Shown: one piece after another, positions 49,335 to 60,800 of the stretch | How the letters are laid out: every line of letters starts with the position of its first letter | Position numbering within the stretch: position 1 is the stretch's first letter | DNA from: Sympetrum striolatum | Lineage: Eukaryota > Arthropoda > Insecta > Odonata > Libellulidae | Assembly: GCA_947579665.1 (NCBI GenBank) | Contig: OX388348.1 | Span: forward strand, 3,782,001 to 3,846,000 | Direction of reading: 5' to 3' | Length of the DNA: 64,000 bases | Notes under the pieces: generated by a model | Seen by the model: only the letters and a program-made list of their open reading frames with translations | Database searches by the model: none | What the model was told of the DNA's origin: nothing | Translations under genes and position numbers: made by a program

Positions 49335-49369
49335 ACAACTACGCCCTCTATTACAGAGGGCGTAGTTGT
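49335..49369. repeat. perfect 15-bp hairpin at the retrotransposon breakpoint
   Basis: ACAACTACGCCCTCT (49335-49349), loop ATTAC, then AGAGGGCGTAGTTGT (49355-49369). The right arm, read on the minus strand, is the last stretch continuing the gag-pol reading; the left arm is its inverted copy. A snap-back at the point where element sequence stops suggests template switching during the truncation. Confidence 0.92.
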
Positions 49370-50633
49370 TCACTAATTCCGTATGCAGGAGTGTGCGATG
49401 CCGCCCACGACACCGTAAGCATCGCTTTTCCGACTTGCAGTCACTGAGGCGATGATGACCCAAGCAGTTAAAGCAAACGCCCAGTCGACGAACTTCATCT
49501 CGTCTCTCTTAGGGCGTCTTTTCCGTAAAGCGAGGGCAGGTGGCTAAATAGTTACTCAATGGGCAGAGTCCACACTTGCGAGCGGTTTTGGGAGATCCTG
49601 TAATCCTTTGCGCGTGAAATGACTTCGCCTCCGACGAAAAAGATTTAGAAGAAAAGGCGCTCCCTCTACCGGAACTTGGAATAGGAGTTATCATATCTAA
49701 CGCCCGTATGCGACTTTCCAGGAATCTCATTAGCTCCTTAAAACTGGGAAAAGGGTTAGGATCCAACTGATTCTCTGAGGTCGGATCGGTCACTACATCC
49801 TTGGAACTTAGGTGCGCCTCCCAGGACATTCGTGACTCCTTGTCCAAACGTTGAGCTGTGATGAAGACAAGCCAGTCATCCCATGTTGCTACTGGTCGGC
49901 CGAGATTCTCGAGTGCGCCAACCACTTGATGTGTTTTGTCGACTAAAGTCCGCAGTTCCAACGCTGATTCCCTCATAATTTTCGGAAGATTCATCAGGAT
50001 GGAAAGATGAGTATGCAGACAGAGTCGCGGATTGCAGTATCTAGCCTTCAGGGCCTCCCAGGTTGTCTTGCAGTTAGCATCCGTTACCGAGATGTTCTTG
50101 ACAAAATCCGCGGCAGAATCTTTCAAACACATTTTAAGGTATTGCAGCTTAGTTGCTGCTGACAATCGAGGCTCCGCATCTACGATTGCCGTAAATAAAT
50201 CGCAGAACGATTCCCAGTCAGCATTAGCTCCCGAAAATGTTGGGAGCGTTGTTTTCGGAAGCTGTACCGGTAATTGATTGTTGACATTGTTAGCTTGATC
50301 GACGTCACCTTGGATAGGTACGGGCAGGGGTATTTCGGTGATTCGCGCAAGCATCTCGCGTAATTCAGCATCCGCATCATGGTAACTCTCCTGAGTCTGC
50401 TCGTACCGACTCTCCGTAAAATATGTCTCCTTAATTGCGTCCTCACGCGTCGCTAGCTCAAAATTCGTCCTGCAATACTCGCTCCAGTAACGCTCAAGAG
50501 AGCGTAATCTCGTTACAATGGCTTCTTTTGTGATGTTTGCGACGTCTTTCTTCTTTATATTCGGAACTAATCGAATTATAATACGTTCCCGTTCTTTCTG
50601 CTGCGCAATCAATTGCTTCGTCGTTAGAGACAT
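49367..50633 (-). pseudogene. gag: BEL/Pao gag, interrupted by one stop and truncated
   Basis: Structural protein of the retrotransposon particle. An ATG at 50633 opens 374 codons up to a TAA at 49509-49511. Residues 1-100 are charged and probably helical. Residues about 125-300 (TLPTFSGANADWESFCDLF onward) are the DUF1759 capsid-like region typical of BEL/Pao. A Cys-rich segment starts at residue 354 (CGLCPLSNYLATCPRF). The same frame continues past the stop for about 45 codons, with a CX2CX3HX4C knuckle and a second CX2CX3H knuckle ending in TLLH, as expected in intact relatives. So a single nonsense change separates the knuckles from gag, and the rest of the polyprotein is deleted at the hairpin. 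The otherwise intact frame suggests a fairly recent copy. Confidence 0.88.
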
Positions 50634-51429
50634 GATTCACACTAAGATACAGAGGATTATCTGAAGTGCGATTTTAAGCGAATGTCCAAGACAATGCGCG
50701 AGAGAAGTTAAAGAGTCCAAGAGACTAACCCAACGTCTTACAGAGGAACAGCCTCGAAAGTAAAAAGAACACGACAAAACAGAACTCGGCGACGAAGAGT
50801 AACAGCATACGAGGAACAGTCTCGAAAATGAAACCACGACAGAACAGCTGTGGAGCGAACAATAGCGGTATACGAGGATCAGCCTCGAAAATAAATGCAC
50901 GACAGCACAGCTGTCGGCAGCGAACAATAGTGGTATACGAGGATCAGCCTCGAAAGTAAATGTACGACAGAAGAACTGTCGCGACGAACGATAACAGTAA
51001 ATGAGGAACAGCCTCGAAAATGATATACACGACAGAGGAACTGTCGGAGCGAACAATAGCAGTAACTGAAGAGCAGCCTCGAAAGTAAATGCACGACAGA
51101 AGAGCTGTCGGAGCGAACAATAGCAGTAACTGAAGAGCAGCCTCGAAAGTAAATGCACGACAGAACAGCTGTCGCGACGAACAATAACAGTAAATGAGGA
51201 GCAGCCTCGAAAATGAAAACAACACGACAGAACCGCTGCCGATGGCGAGAGTGGTGGTCGAAGTAAGGGCAAATAGTGAAGCAGGTAAAGAAGGGACCAC
51301 GAAGTGAAGAGGCAAAAAGAGGAAGTGAGTCCGAAGTCCAACGCCGAAGGGCGCGTCGAATTGAGACGACCGATCGGAAGAATAGAGACAGAACGCGTTT
51401 AACTCACAGAACGTTCCGCAATCACCACT
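50634..51429 (-). other. retrotransposon 5' leader
   Basis: The DNA between the LTR and the gag start. The first bases after the LTR (minus strand, from 51429) read AGTGGTGATTGCGGAACG. TGGTGATTGCGG fits the position of a tRNA primer-binding site, but the tRNA cannot be named. Most of the rest is the 64-bp repeat array. A leader near 800 bp is long for this class. Long open frames antisense or out of phase (50637-51453) arise from the repeats and have no gag-like content. Confidence 0.6.
50743..51258 (-). repeat. eight ~64-bp tandem repeats with paired stem-loops
   Basis: Units start at 50743, 50811, 50874, 50939, 51003, 51068, 51132 and 51195 (spacing 63 to 68 bp). Most units contain two self-complementary blocks, CGAGG-N5-CCTCG (or a 4-bp version) and CGACAG-N5-CTGTCG, followed by GAACAATAGCAGTAA. 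Units 3 to 7 keep the second stem perfectly. Units 1, 2 and 8 are degenerate, as usual at array edges. The array lies in the leader RNA of the BEL/Pao element. Confidence 0.9.
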
Positions 51430-51909
51430 TGTCCTTCTTCGTAACTCAGTCAAATTTGAAGATCTGGCGTAGAATGGAATATTCGAAGTATAAACGTAGT
51501 TCCAGGGTGGAAATGAATATCCCGCGTAGATAGGAAGTTCCGGCGTGGTAGAGGAGATCCTGAGTAGGAACTAAGATTCGGCGTGAAGCAAAGTATCCAG
51601 CGTAGATATGAGGACCCGGCGTAGAAAAGACGATCCGGCGTAGGAATGAATATCCAGCGTAGATACGAATATCCGGCGTAGCAATGGCTATCCGGCCCGA
51701 AGGACCAATTTCTGTACAGATGAAAGGCTCTATTTCTCAGCAGGTTACAAGTGGCGACTTTTCGGTGCGCCGTCTGGCTCGAGACTGCTTGCCTCGTGGC
51801 CAGGTAAAAATAGGAAAAATGAAAACAAAAGAAATGAGGTCCGCGCTAGGCGAACTCCCGGCGGGCAGCCTTGCCCGCCATCACGCGGGAAGACAAAATT
51901 CGCCTTAAC
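51430..51909 (-). repeat. BEL/Pao 5' long terminal repeat (480 bp)
   Basis: On the minus strand it starts TGTTAAGGCG at 51909 and ends GGACA at 51430, just before AGTGGTG. TG...CA ends are the rule for LTRs. Near its start AGGCGAA and TTCGCCT form an inverted pair, with the hairpin GGCGGGCA-N4-TGCCCGCC (51860-51879) between them. The middle is filled by the 19-bp array at 51460-51706. The inner boundary is inferred from the ACA/AGTGG junction and would be settled by a second LTR copy. Confidence 0.65.
51460..51706 (-). repeat. thirteen 19-bp tandem repeats inside the LTR
   Basis: Exactly 19-bp units from 51460, on the plus strand approximating ATATCCGGCGTAGAAATGA. The CCGGCGTAG core is kept in most units while edge units are degenerate. 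No length change occurs over 13 units. Repeats inside an LTR often bind transcription factors; that role here is inference. Confidence 0.9.
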
Positions 51910-53638
51910 ACTTTTTATTTAAAAATCATTATTTCTCGAGTCAGCTAAAATTATCATTTTATCCTTATTTACATTATGTTTATTTCTTTTATTTAATTTG
52001 TAAGATTTTATAGGATTTTATATTGAATTTGTAATTTGTTCTTGATTTTCAAGCGTTATTGTTCTTTATCTTATAGTTTTTTTCTCGCATTGTTGAAGAA
52101 CATTTTATTTTGCTATTCATATCTGAAATTGTACGCATGGATTTCCTAGTAAATGTTCTTGGTGTTTTTTATGCAAAGGTTCTCCAGTAATACTCGTGTT
52201 TTGAAATATCTTAATAATTTAATCTTTTTCCTACGTTTCTTCTACCAACAGTATTGTCCACTTGAGGAAATAATTATCTCTAACGATGAGGTATATAAAC
52301 CAGAGTAATTTACCATCCTCATAATCCCAGAAATTATTTTATCCTTTTAACATTCATCGCAAAGGCTACCAAAGGATGAACATTGACTTTGTTTAAATAT
52401 TTCAATTCTTCCTTCGAGAAAACTATTTTCAGGAAGGAGCTTATATTTTGATGTTCTTTAATGCATTTACTCAAGTTTGGCCTTAAATATTTTTACTCAT
52501 TCTTTTTTGGAAGAAGGAAAAGCAGAACGGATTACTCTGCTGATTTGACTCTGCTCTGTTTTTTCTTTTGAAATCTTAATTGCGTTCGTGATCAGATCGG
52601 CCAGGAAATACGTTTTCTGCCAGATGTATTCCTTCGCTTAGCGGAAAATGGAAATTTCGCCGGAATCCTTCCTCGCACACACAGGCTTCCGAAATTGGGT
52701 TGCAGGAATGCTTAAATACAAGTCACGCTCACGATCTCATCTGCGAAAACATCACGCGAAGAGCGAACCTTAATAGCATAAGCCTTTCTAGGTCTTTCCC
52801 GTCGAGCTAATTTTAAGCGCTCTCAACGCATCGAGGAAATATTAAAATACAGGATTTTCGGTTTTCTCGAAGAGTACGAGAAAAAACAGGTGCTATTCGC
52901 AGTTAGTACTTTTTCCTTTAATGCAATATTAGTATAACGTGGAGAGTGATAAAAATCACTTTATCTTTCTGCTCAGAATCTACTTAATGCGGTTCTGATA
53001 AAAATTCAAGATTTCATTAGTTGGCATGTATGATTATATTTATAAACATCCAGCATATCATGGGTATATTCATTCATTCATTCATGAATTTATGTATTTT
53101 TTTCAATTTCAACAGTATAAAATGCAATATTTAAGAATATATAAATCCAGAATGCCATATAAATTATGGTAAATTAGCATCTTAATTATAGTAATTACCC
53201 CTTGAATCTGAGAAGGCTTATGCGGAGGTCTTTCATTTTATAGCAAGTTGTGGTAAAGTAGTGAAAATGTGATAAAGGGCTGGTTGAAAGTATGAAAGCA
53301 TTACTGAGTACCACTAGCATTATAAAATACGATACATATGTGGATATTATACACAAATACACATTATACAATTTCACATTAACATGTTGAAAATTTAACT
53401 ACATTAAAGAAAAGAGTTTCAATTTGAAAATTCAACATTGCATATCCAGTTAAAATAGTAAATATCACTCGATATAATTTTAACAATCAGTTTTAGAAAT
53501 AAACAAAAGGGAGAATACATTTTAATATACCCATGTATGCTATGACAGTTACTTTTAAGTGAATTAATTATTAATGGGGTATCGGTACGTAGTGAAAACA
53601 CTATTAATATAATATTATTGGTAAATCATCCATTATGA
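51910..53638. other. no gene recognised
   Basis: A+T-rich flank of the retrotransposon, then a G+C-richer stretch at 52540-52790, then A+T-rich DNA with an (ATTC)n run at 53068-53085. No coding gene. Confidence 0.45.
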
Positions 53639-53721
53639 AGATAAATAGAAAACACACTTGTACACACAATGATTGGAATTCTTTGTGTGGTATAGCGTAC
53701 AAGTGTGTTTTCTATTTATCT
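53639..53721. repeat. perfect 25-bp stem hairpin
   Basis: AGATAAATAGAAAACACACT plus TGTAC (53639-53663) is the exact inverse complement of 53697-53721. Inside it ACACAA (53664-53669) pairs with TTGTGT (53683-53688), leaving an 8-nt one-sided bulge before the outer right arm. The 83-nt structure could be a foldback remnant or, less likely, a small-RNA precursor. Confidence 0.88.
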
Positions 53722-56700
53722 CCAGAATAATAACTACAAATAAAATATCAGAGCAATTTCGTAAAAATAAATGTTTTTCATGACAAACAGAAAAATGAAC
53801 AGAAATGATTGTAGTGTTCTGATTTTGTTATGAATGCACATTTATTGAATGCCATAAAACTTAGCTCTTTCAGCGGCCTCTGTGATGATGATGTATAATA
53901 TAGTAGCCTCTATTGTCATGTCTACACAAACGTGATAGCCCGTCCACAGCCTTAATCCATCTCATTTGTCCATCTCTCTAGGCAAGGAGGGCGAATATTT
54001 CTTTTACAATCGCCCGCTCTCATTAAAAACTGAAATTTCGAAGTTTTCCACTGTCCTATCTTCAAACTTTTTCTTTTCGCCGTTCTAGAAGCTTCCGTTT
54101 ACCTATCAAGCGCAAAACTTGCCTCATTCGTCTAAGGTGCAACGTCACCCTTGGTGAGCACAGGATATTACCTCCCTAAGAGAGAGGGGTCTTAAATGGG
54201 CTGGGCTTAAGAATCGCCATAAAATAGAGGAGAAAGAGCGAGACTGATTGGCAAAGGATTGTGTCAGAGTGAAGAACAATGAAGGTTAAATTGAGGATTG
54301 TAGGTCTTAGGACGCCTTCTTGTCTATTGTATACCGCACAGGAACTTGGATCAATAAGGTAAAACAACCTATGTGGATCATGCCTTAAATTGCTTCTTTG
54401 ATTGGATGTATGGTTTTAATAGTAAATATTTACGCAGAATATTTTTAATATTCTTGCAATAGCCAAGATATTTCTGCACATAAAATAAATCAAAAATTTG
54501 TATTTTATTACGTTCATACTTTTACAATTCCTTTTAGGCCTTCGTGGTTTCCTTAGAGGTGCCCAAACCCTCACAGTCACCTGTACTTTCGAGCATAGCG
54601 TAGGGAATTTATCTCCAGCTTTCGTCTTATATGAGGAATTTAGACTAGATGTACGACATTTTGATGTAGTTATTACAAATATTTAAAATAATTTTAATTC
54701 TCCATGCTCAATAATTGAAAAAGTTACCGAGAACTAGCAGTCGTGCGCGGAAGAACACGGTTTTGGTTACAATATTATTATATTAACTTTTTGGATTGCA
54801 TCCAAATACAAACGAGTTCTCCTGTTACTCCGCCAAAACTTTAATTAAGGTCAATCTCTAAAGTGTAATTTATCAGATTTATCCGACGGATGCTCGGGAT
54901 TCAGAAATGTCTAATGCCTTTAGGTGTGACCGTGAAGTACAGAAAGAGTATGTTAAGTCACTTATTTACTACGGCTAAAAGAAAAGAGTGTCATGTATGG
55001 ATAAAACGTTCAGTGTTTGAAATCAATAGTGGTTAGCATACCGCCATATTGGAAGAACTATATCTAATGTTATTGTGACTTCAGCCAACTTCCACTGGCT
55101 CCGATCGTGTGGTTGATTGCTAGGATAGTCTGATTTCTAATATTTGGAACCTGGATGTAACTTTAAGCAATTTCATTTTTCTAAAGTGTTTAACTGTGTA
55201 AGGTGATAAAATATTTGTAACCTGAAAATTGCTGTTGATTATAGTTTTCTTTTAAATATTAAAGTATTAATACTCGATTAACCGAAAAGCTTAGCGGACT
55301 ACCCAACTTCTTCATTATTAAAAAAATCAAGTAGTTTTAATCCTCTACGCCGTACTAAACCCTGTTGGGCAGTACCTTTAACCTCTCATTTTCCTATTCA
55401 GCTGACGCAGTTTTGTAACTTAAAAAGACAACTGAGCATCTGAAGCGTAACGAACGCATTCATCAACGCACGTAAACGCGAAATAGCATAACGACGCAAT
55501 TCTGAAGACGTATCCAAGTCGTTAAGCATCTCACGAGTCTGCGGCAATCAGTTCATCGCAGCGGTGATGAAAACGGGGCAAACATTTGCCGAGAGACGGG
55601 CTACGGAATAACTAGCGGAGTCCCTTAATAAACCGGTAGTTTTAAAATTCCTCGCGGGAGGGCAATGTTTATCCTGTCTCCCTTTTTAAAGGTCTTCAAC
55701 GGAGCAGAAAATGAACCCTCGGGGCACATCCACGGTCTTTCCCGCATCCCTTTCTATGTGCTAAGATGGAATAGGAATTTGGACCCGTTTCAATTTCCTA
55801 ATCTGGCCCGTTTCAATTAGCCCGGATTCGGGAATTTCTCCTCCGAAATCCTTTCGTTAAATCCGCCCGGAGCTGAAATTTGACTTGTCGTCGTTAAAAA
55901 ATCCACCGAAGGCTTACATCCATTCTCTCCTGGGCTTACTTTTTGTGCTCTATCTCGACATCCTCGGAAGTTTTCCTATTCCTCCGTGATGGAAGTTTTT
56001 CTGCAATCCGACTTGTCAAACACAAAGTACTCGGTAAATTTCTTACTTTTAGTTTTTTATGTGGGATAAGGTTAGGTTTCTTCCACATTTTGGTCTTTCC
56101 CAAGTAAGATATTCGGTCTTTCTTAAAAATTTAAGGAAAGTGAATTGAATCGCTTAAATTGAGTATCACTTTGACTGCTCTTTAATAAATGATACCTTAT
56201 TCCCATCAAATATTTAGTAAGGTTTAAACCCTACTTTTATCGGTCCTAGATTTTTATCGTGAGCAAAGAACTAATATTTTCATGTAGCTACACGGTTTAG
56301 CGTTCGATTTCAGCTGCGTTGAGTTTAATATTTCATTTGATTTTTTTATTAATAAATTTATAGCGAAATATAATTGACTTTTTCCATGACCATAAATTCC
56401 TACCGACCCTCATGCGAATGACTAAGAAATCATTATGACTAAAAATACATTAAAGTAATCTAATTCACCTCCATCTCCTTGAAACTTTAATCACCTTTAT
56501 TCTCTACTGGTATCTGCTCTTTTAGCTCCAATATATCTATGCAGATTTAATCAATGAGATCATCTTTCTATATGTACTGTCGTAAAATAATTTGGTAGTA
56601 AAATCTTCTGCCGACTATTTTTATGACTTTGCCTTTGAAGGAAGAAATAACCAACATTGGATATTTTCAACATGCTATTCTTATAGAATAATTTATTCCC

Positions 56701-57790
56701 TTTTCACGCAAACACTTCTTTTTTCCATAAACTTCTATTTTCTTCTTTTAAACGCTATTCGTATTCGTAAATGTTATGGTACTAAAAAACTAATGCAACT
56801 TCCCGTAAAAAATAGCTTACGGAAGGTGATAAATACTGGCCATCAGCTCAAACTTCAGTAGAAGTTTTTCAAAGTGAATTATTCCATGTGATTGTGACGT
56901 ATACGATAATACGTGACGATACGTAAATGTATCTTTTCCGTATATAAAATATTAATAAATGTGTTAATCTACGTTTCTCAGGATTACCATCCATCGAAGC
57001 AAGTTTCCTAGTCTTTTTTCTTCTAAAATGCGTGTTCGTTATATTAATCGAAAATATTTTTTACGTTACTCTTTATTTTATGAAATTTAAGGCGAATATA
57101 GTTTATTTCTGTTAATTAATACTGAGGTTAGGTCAGCTGGAAGGTGATAATGCCCTTAGGTGTGAATAACGCTCTAATGAGGAGCTTATTTATTTATCCC
57201 CTCAGAAAGTACAGCGTATCGATTTTCTATGAACATATTTTATGCTCAAACCATCATTTGATATATTACCTCAGAGATCCGCCAAAATTGCGAATTTTTA
57301 AATTTCCCAATTTCCCAATCGTGCAAGATGAGGATGTTTTTGGATTGCATTCAGTAATTTGCAGAGCATTACCGCTCCAAAGATATAAGGAACATCGTTA
57401 CGACTTGTTTTCTGCTAATACAGCGTTGATTTGGGAAATAGCACATTTTCTCATTATCCGTTGGAAACTTTGTGCCATTAATAGAAAACCGCATATAGTA
57501 TCGAATCATACATAAAACTCAATTTCATAAACAAACTCTACTTAGAGGGTAAATATTTGGTTTATCAAGTATATAGGTACGCAAGATCTAATTAATTGAT
57601 GGGTATTTTATATTTTCTGTGTTTGCAATCAGTCACGGTACGTATTTTAACTGATTCCATTGGATTAGTTTTTATGTCAAAGTTATCTCAGAGCCAACAC
57701 ATTGGTATTTGTTGGAATAAAGATTAATCCTTTATCAGGTGTCTCTTCTTTAGTTTATTGATTCTTTCCAGAAATGAGGAAACTACAAAT
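53722..57790. other. no gene recognised
   Basis: A+T-rich DNA with a longer G+C-richer interval at 55540-55990 that contains no open frame of note. A 123-residue plus frame (57144-57515) and a 63-residue minus frame (54176-54367) have no recognisable domains. Confidence 0.45.
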
Positions 57791-57887
57791 CGTACTTTTT
57801 CCACAAACTTACCTTCTTGTTACAAATTAATAAATAAGAACAAGAATATTAATAATATGTAATTAATAAATTTGTGGGAAAAGTACG
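57791..57887. repeat. foldback with 21-bp arms
   Basis: CGTACTTTTTCCACAAACTTA (57791-57811) and the inverse complement of 57867-57887 differ at two positions. The loop contains a second, weaker CTTGTT/AACAAG pairing. MITE-like remnant. Confidence 0.75.
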
Positions 57888-60800
57888 AATAATTCTTTCC
57901 TTAGCTGTCCATGATGGATTTCAAAAACACTTCCAGCTGACACTGCATAATTCATTTGTTATAATTGGACTAATTACCCGATAGCAACGTTATTGATCAC
58001 AGTCACATAGTATAATGCAGTACTATATACAATAACATACACAGTATAAATTTCAGTAAATATAACAGTATAACAAAATTATTGACCATTACAATACAGA
58101 TCTCTTCCAGCGGTAACAGTATACCATCCGAATGTACGATAGATATCTCCTTCACAGAGAAAATATTTTTACATACAAGCTAATTTATTCAAAATATATT
58201 AACGTACATTCATCATCAATTTTTCGCTTGTATACGTTCATATTTATAACACACGCTTTTCCTTGGATTCTGGCAGGCCTTCTATGCTACCAAAGCGTTG
58301 ACCAGTCCCCACCATACGTACCCTACCAGACAATCCCTCCGCCTGTATTTCGTCGTCTCTTCTTCTATTCGTAAAACGAATTATTTTTAGTGACAAGTCA
58401 TGAAAAATCTCGCCATCGTTGTTGTATTCGAAGTTAAACATGCTGACGAAAGATCAATTTTTAAAACATTTCTTATTTCAAAGAGGTGCTATCGTAAGAA
58501 TTGAAGTATCCCTTCATAAATTAAGGAAAAGTTTCGGCTATTTTTGGGTCAATGAGAAAAGGAAACACCTTTTCAAGTAATCCTCCATACACTTTATGAA
58601 TCGCTTTTCTCCACAAAATCCGTTTATGAAGAAACGAATGAATAATTCAGCGATCCACTCCTAATGCCCTCCGCGAATTCTACTGGAGATTACTTATTGA
58701 TGAGTCGTAAAGAGAAGCAGCTGTCAATTACAGTGACGGGACAACCTCTTAATTTTAAAGTTTTCTTGATGAGGTCCACTGCGCACAATGGGCTAGAATC
58801 GAAAAAAACTGGACATTAGGCCTGAAGTGTTTTTTTGAGTGCGAGAATTGAAATTTCGCATAGCCATTACAAAATGATTAAACTCTTTGTTTCCATTAGT
58901 CATTTTTCAATATTTCTACACGTTGTAAAGATACAAGGCGTCAGACTTGAGAAATATTCGCAGAAAATGATTCTCATATTTTGGGAGAAACGTTCAAGGT
59001 GGTTGAATTAGCTTTTGAAAGAAACTGTTGGAACTACCGACCATGCAGTGATCTAACACAATTCTTTGTCTATCAATTCGTTGCAGTTTTCGCACTCAGT
59101 GATGAGTCTTTACTCACAAAAGAAAAAAAATGGAGGACCCTTTTTTGGACCAATCTTCGAGATTAAGTAAGGAAAACAAATAGGAAAATGGCGATGAACT
59201 ATCAAGCCCCTTACACCACGTCGATTTCCAAAGCTTCTGGGTATAAAATCTGATGAAACTGTTTCAATTCATTCATTACCCTGGTAATATGTTGGATTTA
59301 TCGTAAGCGCGGCGTGTCTAATAACTCCCGTGCATCCCGCGGCGTGTCGCTAGCGTACCGCTACCCCTCCGCCGTTCTTTGGACTCAACCGAGCGCGCGG
59401 AAACAAAAGGAAGAACTCGCCTCGGCCGTGACCCAGACATTTTTAGAGAATGAAACAGATGGAGACATCTTCGCCGTCACAGACCCGTTAACACCTGACA
59501 CCGCACTCTTATCTTCCTTTTGTCGCCCTAGAGGAAGTGCGACTTCCCACAAACACTGCCATTGCGTCGCATGCCCACGTTCCGACAAAGACGCGTCTCC
59601 CAAAAGCGGAGGTCTTTAAACGGGTTTTTCTGCCGGCGGGATCGAATGCATGTCGAACTTGAAGGAAAGGAGGTAATTCTTTAACTACACACGCCGTTTC
59701 GGAATCCGGAAAGAGGAAATTCCGGCGTCCGTCACTTTAGTATTTTGGTCCAGGAAGTCTCTGACTCGCGTGACTCTTCGGAATGATTGGCAAAGGTAAG
59801 CTTCTTTTAAGATGGAATTTGGGCGGTTGGAAGGCTTAAAATTATTTCCTGACTAACATTATTTTTTTTAATTTTCTTTCACGCCCTTATCTTAATAGAT
59901 CGGATAACCAGTAAATACCATTATAATGAAAAGCTCTTGTTTGAAATGATTGGAAGGATTATGGGCAACGAGGATACTCATTTTATCTTCCTTTTTAGAA
60001 TTCAGAATAGCATTTCTTGTGATTTGGTTGTCGGTAAAGTCTCTTAGTTAAACTTACAACAATGCTGTATCATAATAGATCTTAAATTCGCTCTAATCCT
60101 TATAATTCTAATTTATAGCTTCATAATAATGATAAAATTACATCGTTGAAGGTGATGATAGATGATAGGGTAGATAGTTAGCTAGATATTTACCTTATGA
60201 AATAAAGTGTTTTCATTCGGTAAGCACCTACAGTAATTTACCCGATGAACATTATTAATGTTTTTGAAAAAAATGTGAGAAGCGATAGGTCAAACTATAT
60301 TACTTTAAATTCTATTGGTTTTTCAAACAGTCTCAAAATGACGTCATGCAAGGATTCAGTTATTTTATGCGCTCTTTCTTAATTCAGGTTTTCACTTAAT
60401 TTACCAAATGAATTTTCGTTGTAGAATACATGTGCCAGGTTTATCGGTTGGATCATTTACCCTAGGATTTAATCTGGTTAACCCTTTTCTTTTTTGGCGC
60501 GTAATACCTACCTTTATATCAACCAAAACCTTTTGTCTTTGCGTTATCTCTGTATTTTCCCCCAAACTATACGTTATATTTCTTTTCCAGCTATATATCT
60601 CTTCTCACTATCTTGCTTCTTCTGCCTCCGTTTTATCTCTTCGACATAATCTTTCCTCTTCAACCGCATTTAACATTTGCTCGTTTGTTTTCTTATCGAA
60701 CCACTTGAACTTTTCAGGTCTTCCCGGGCAAATGCCTCCAACTAACTTTTCAGTTTAACCCCTACTTAAAGAAACGCGAGAATACGCATATTTTTGTGAT

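Larger units (their letters stand above)
49335..51909 (-). mobile_element. truncated BEL/Pao LTR retrotransposon (5' LTR, leader, gag)
   Basis: Read on the minus strand: an LTR (51909 to 51430), a ~796-bp leader, a gag frame starting at 50633, and an abrupt end in a 15-bp hairpin at 49335-49369. Protease, reverse transcriptase, RNase H, integrase and the 3' LTR are all absent. The BEL/Pao assignment rests on the gag type (DUF1759-like, PF03564) and the CCHC-type knuckles. Because the 3' LTR is missing no target duplication can be checked. Confidence 0.88.

Noticed and set aside
50637..51453. Long repetitive minus-strand frames (234, 169 and 101 residues) upstream of gag
   Set aside because: They are read through the 64-bp repeat array in three different frames with equal success, so the repeats explain them.
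51743..51760. Plus-strand TTACAAGTGGCGAC, which looks like an LTR end and primer-binding site
   Set aside because: It lies inside the minus-strand LTR and in the wrong orientation for the gag gene. No plus-strand element follows it.
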